Shown piece after piece: positions 63,364 through 64,000 of a stretch of DNA of 64,000 bases (position 1 is its first letter; every line of letters starts with the position of its first letter). The notes under the pieces are model-generated. The model was not told the DNA's origin, did not search any database, and saw nothing but the letters and a program-made list of their open reading frames with translations. A program made the translations under genes and the position numbers. This stretch comes from Bradyrhizobium sp. in8p8 (GTDB lineage: Bacteria; Pseudomonadota; Alphaproteobacteria; Rhizobiales; Xanthobacteraceae). The DNA lies in NCBI RefSeq assembly GCF_000426845.1, contig NZ_AUGD01000008.1, positions 1-64,000 on the forward strand. Reading direction: 5' to 3'.

Positions 63364-64000
63364 CCGGCGTCGCCAGCGAGCTTCCTGACATCGTCAGGCG
63401 TTTGTCTGAAGCGCCGGCGAAACACGCGATGGAAGTACGAGACGTCGTGAAATCCCGCAAGATGCGCGATCTCGATGATCTTGCACGTGCGCATGGCAGG
63501 GTTTCGCAGCAGACGTTCGGCCCGCAGCAACCGCTGCTCCAGCACGAAGCCGCTATAGGTGATGCCGGCTTGCTCGAACAGCAGTTGGATCGTGCGTGGA
63601 CTGACACGGTGCGCTGCTGACAGGACGGAGAGGGACAGCGCAGGGCTGTCCAGCTGCGCCAGGATATCGGCCTTGAGGGTTTCGAGGCGCGCCGCGGCGA
63701 GGCCGCGCGTCCGAGCTTCCTCAGCGACATCGCCGCGGGCTCCGATCATCAGCACCGACAGGTCGAACAGATGCTGTGAGACCGCATCGAGCTCCGCGGG
63801 CGCGAGCTCGCGGGCATAAGCATGCGCGAGATCATAGTATCGCAGGAACATCGACGCGATGGGGCTCGCGCCGGGGATCGATTGCGCAATCAGGTCTTCG
63901 GCGTTCGGGCACACCCGCAACAGCGCCTTGCGCGGCAGGAGCGCGGTCTGGAAATTGCCATGCTCGATCTGGGTGACGCGGGCGCCCTTGATCGAGGGGT
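63360..64000 (-). CDS. AraC-family regulator (partial at window end)
   Basis: The open frame continues past the window's right edge, so the N-terminus is missing. The C-terminal ~100 residues are an AraC HTH: LSAAHRVSPRTIQLLFEQAG, RLLRNPAMRTCKIIEIAHLAG and FHDVSYFHRVFRRRF. The preceding part (for example GNFQTALLPRKALLRVC) is an effector domain. It is convergent with the synthetase/dehydrogenase operon, which it may control. Confidence 0.85.
   Translation of the reverse strand, partial: PSIKGARVTQIEHGNFQTALLPRKALLRVCPNAEDLIAQSIPGASPIASMFLRYYDLAHAYARELAPAELDAVSQHLFDLSVLMIGARGDVAEEARTRGLAAARLETLKADILAQLDSPALSLSVLSAAHRVSPRTIQLLFEQAGITYSGFVLEQRLLRAERLLRNPAMRTCKIIEIAHLAGFHDVSYFHRVFRRRFRQTPDDVRKLAGDAG

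Noticed and set aside
1..64000. CRISPR array
   Set aside because: No regularly spaced repeat-spacer pattern was seen; repeats found are pairs or short iterons.

Overview
The window looks like an accessory region of a Bradyrhizobium-like alphaproteobacterium. This rests on high GC, rhizobial-type initiator and elongator tRNA-Met attachment sequences, a TraA/TraC/TraD conjugation module of the Ti/symbiosis-island type, and a C-P lyase operon. Only the last ~10 kb (54.1-64.0 kb), with G/C-rich third positions and ordinary metabolic and efflux genes, looks like stable core chromosome. The rest reads as stacked mobile elements and their cargo.

Region A (1-29.9 kb) is bounded on the right by a 45-nt copy of the 3' end of initiator tRNA-fMet (29894-29938), next to a tyrosine integrase. 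Two related replication/excision modules lie in it. Each has a small HTH (AlpA/excisionase-like) gene followed by a primase/helicase gene, then a conserved ~85-bp non-coding repeat with three GTCAAC iterons (copies at 271-355 and 24981-25065). Between the modules is cargo. First comes a defence island: a DUF4011/SF1 helicase/Vsr-like nuclease, an internally deleted TM0106-type RecB-nuclease/helicase, mcrB, mcrC, and a decayed second TM0106 gene. Then come small secreted or membrane proteins, and a compact unrecognised cluster (20.6-24.8 kb). That cluster holds a secreted thiaminase-I/solute-binding-like protein, a 67-aa peptide, a ferritin-like di-iron protein, a 2-oxoglutarate Fe(II) oxygenase and a methyltransferase. 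This is the best candidate for an undescribed (possibly peptide-modifying) pathway.

Region B (29.9-39.4 kb) is a decayed integrative conjugative element. It has a large serine recombinase whose last codons lie inside the tRNA-fMet repeat, a small partner ORF, an AlpA regulator, the TraA relaxase, TraC, TraD, an HD-hydrolase fragment, a frameshifted HTH gene, a DUF2840 protein, and a traF signal peptidase. traF is split by a group II intron that has lost almost all of its reverse transcriptase. It ends at a 3' fragment of elongator tRNA-Met (39346-39392).

Region C (39.7-52.4 kb) is a phosphonate catabolism cluster: phnGHIJKLM, a four-gene ABC importer of the 2-aminoethylphosphonate/iron type, a metallophosphoesterase, a remnant of a PhnCDE-type permease, and a PhnF-type GntR regulator. 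Then follow an IS21 transposase remnant, a DUF962 membrane protein and a gene-poor stretch with a weak tRNA-fMet-like end (53865-53876), a terminator and a tandem repeat.

Region D (54.1-64.0 kb) holds an HlyD/RbbA-type/ABC-2 export operon on the minus strand. It is followed by a branched-chain-type substrate-binding protein (minus strand), an acyl-CoA synthetase, a zinc-type alcohol dehydrogenase/quinone reductase, and an AraC-family regulator running off the window end.
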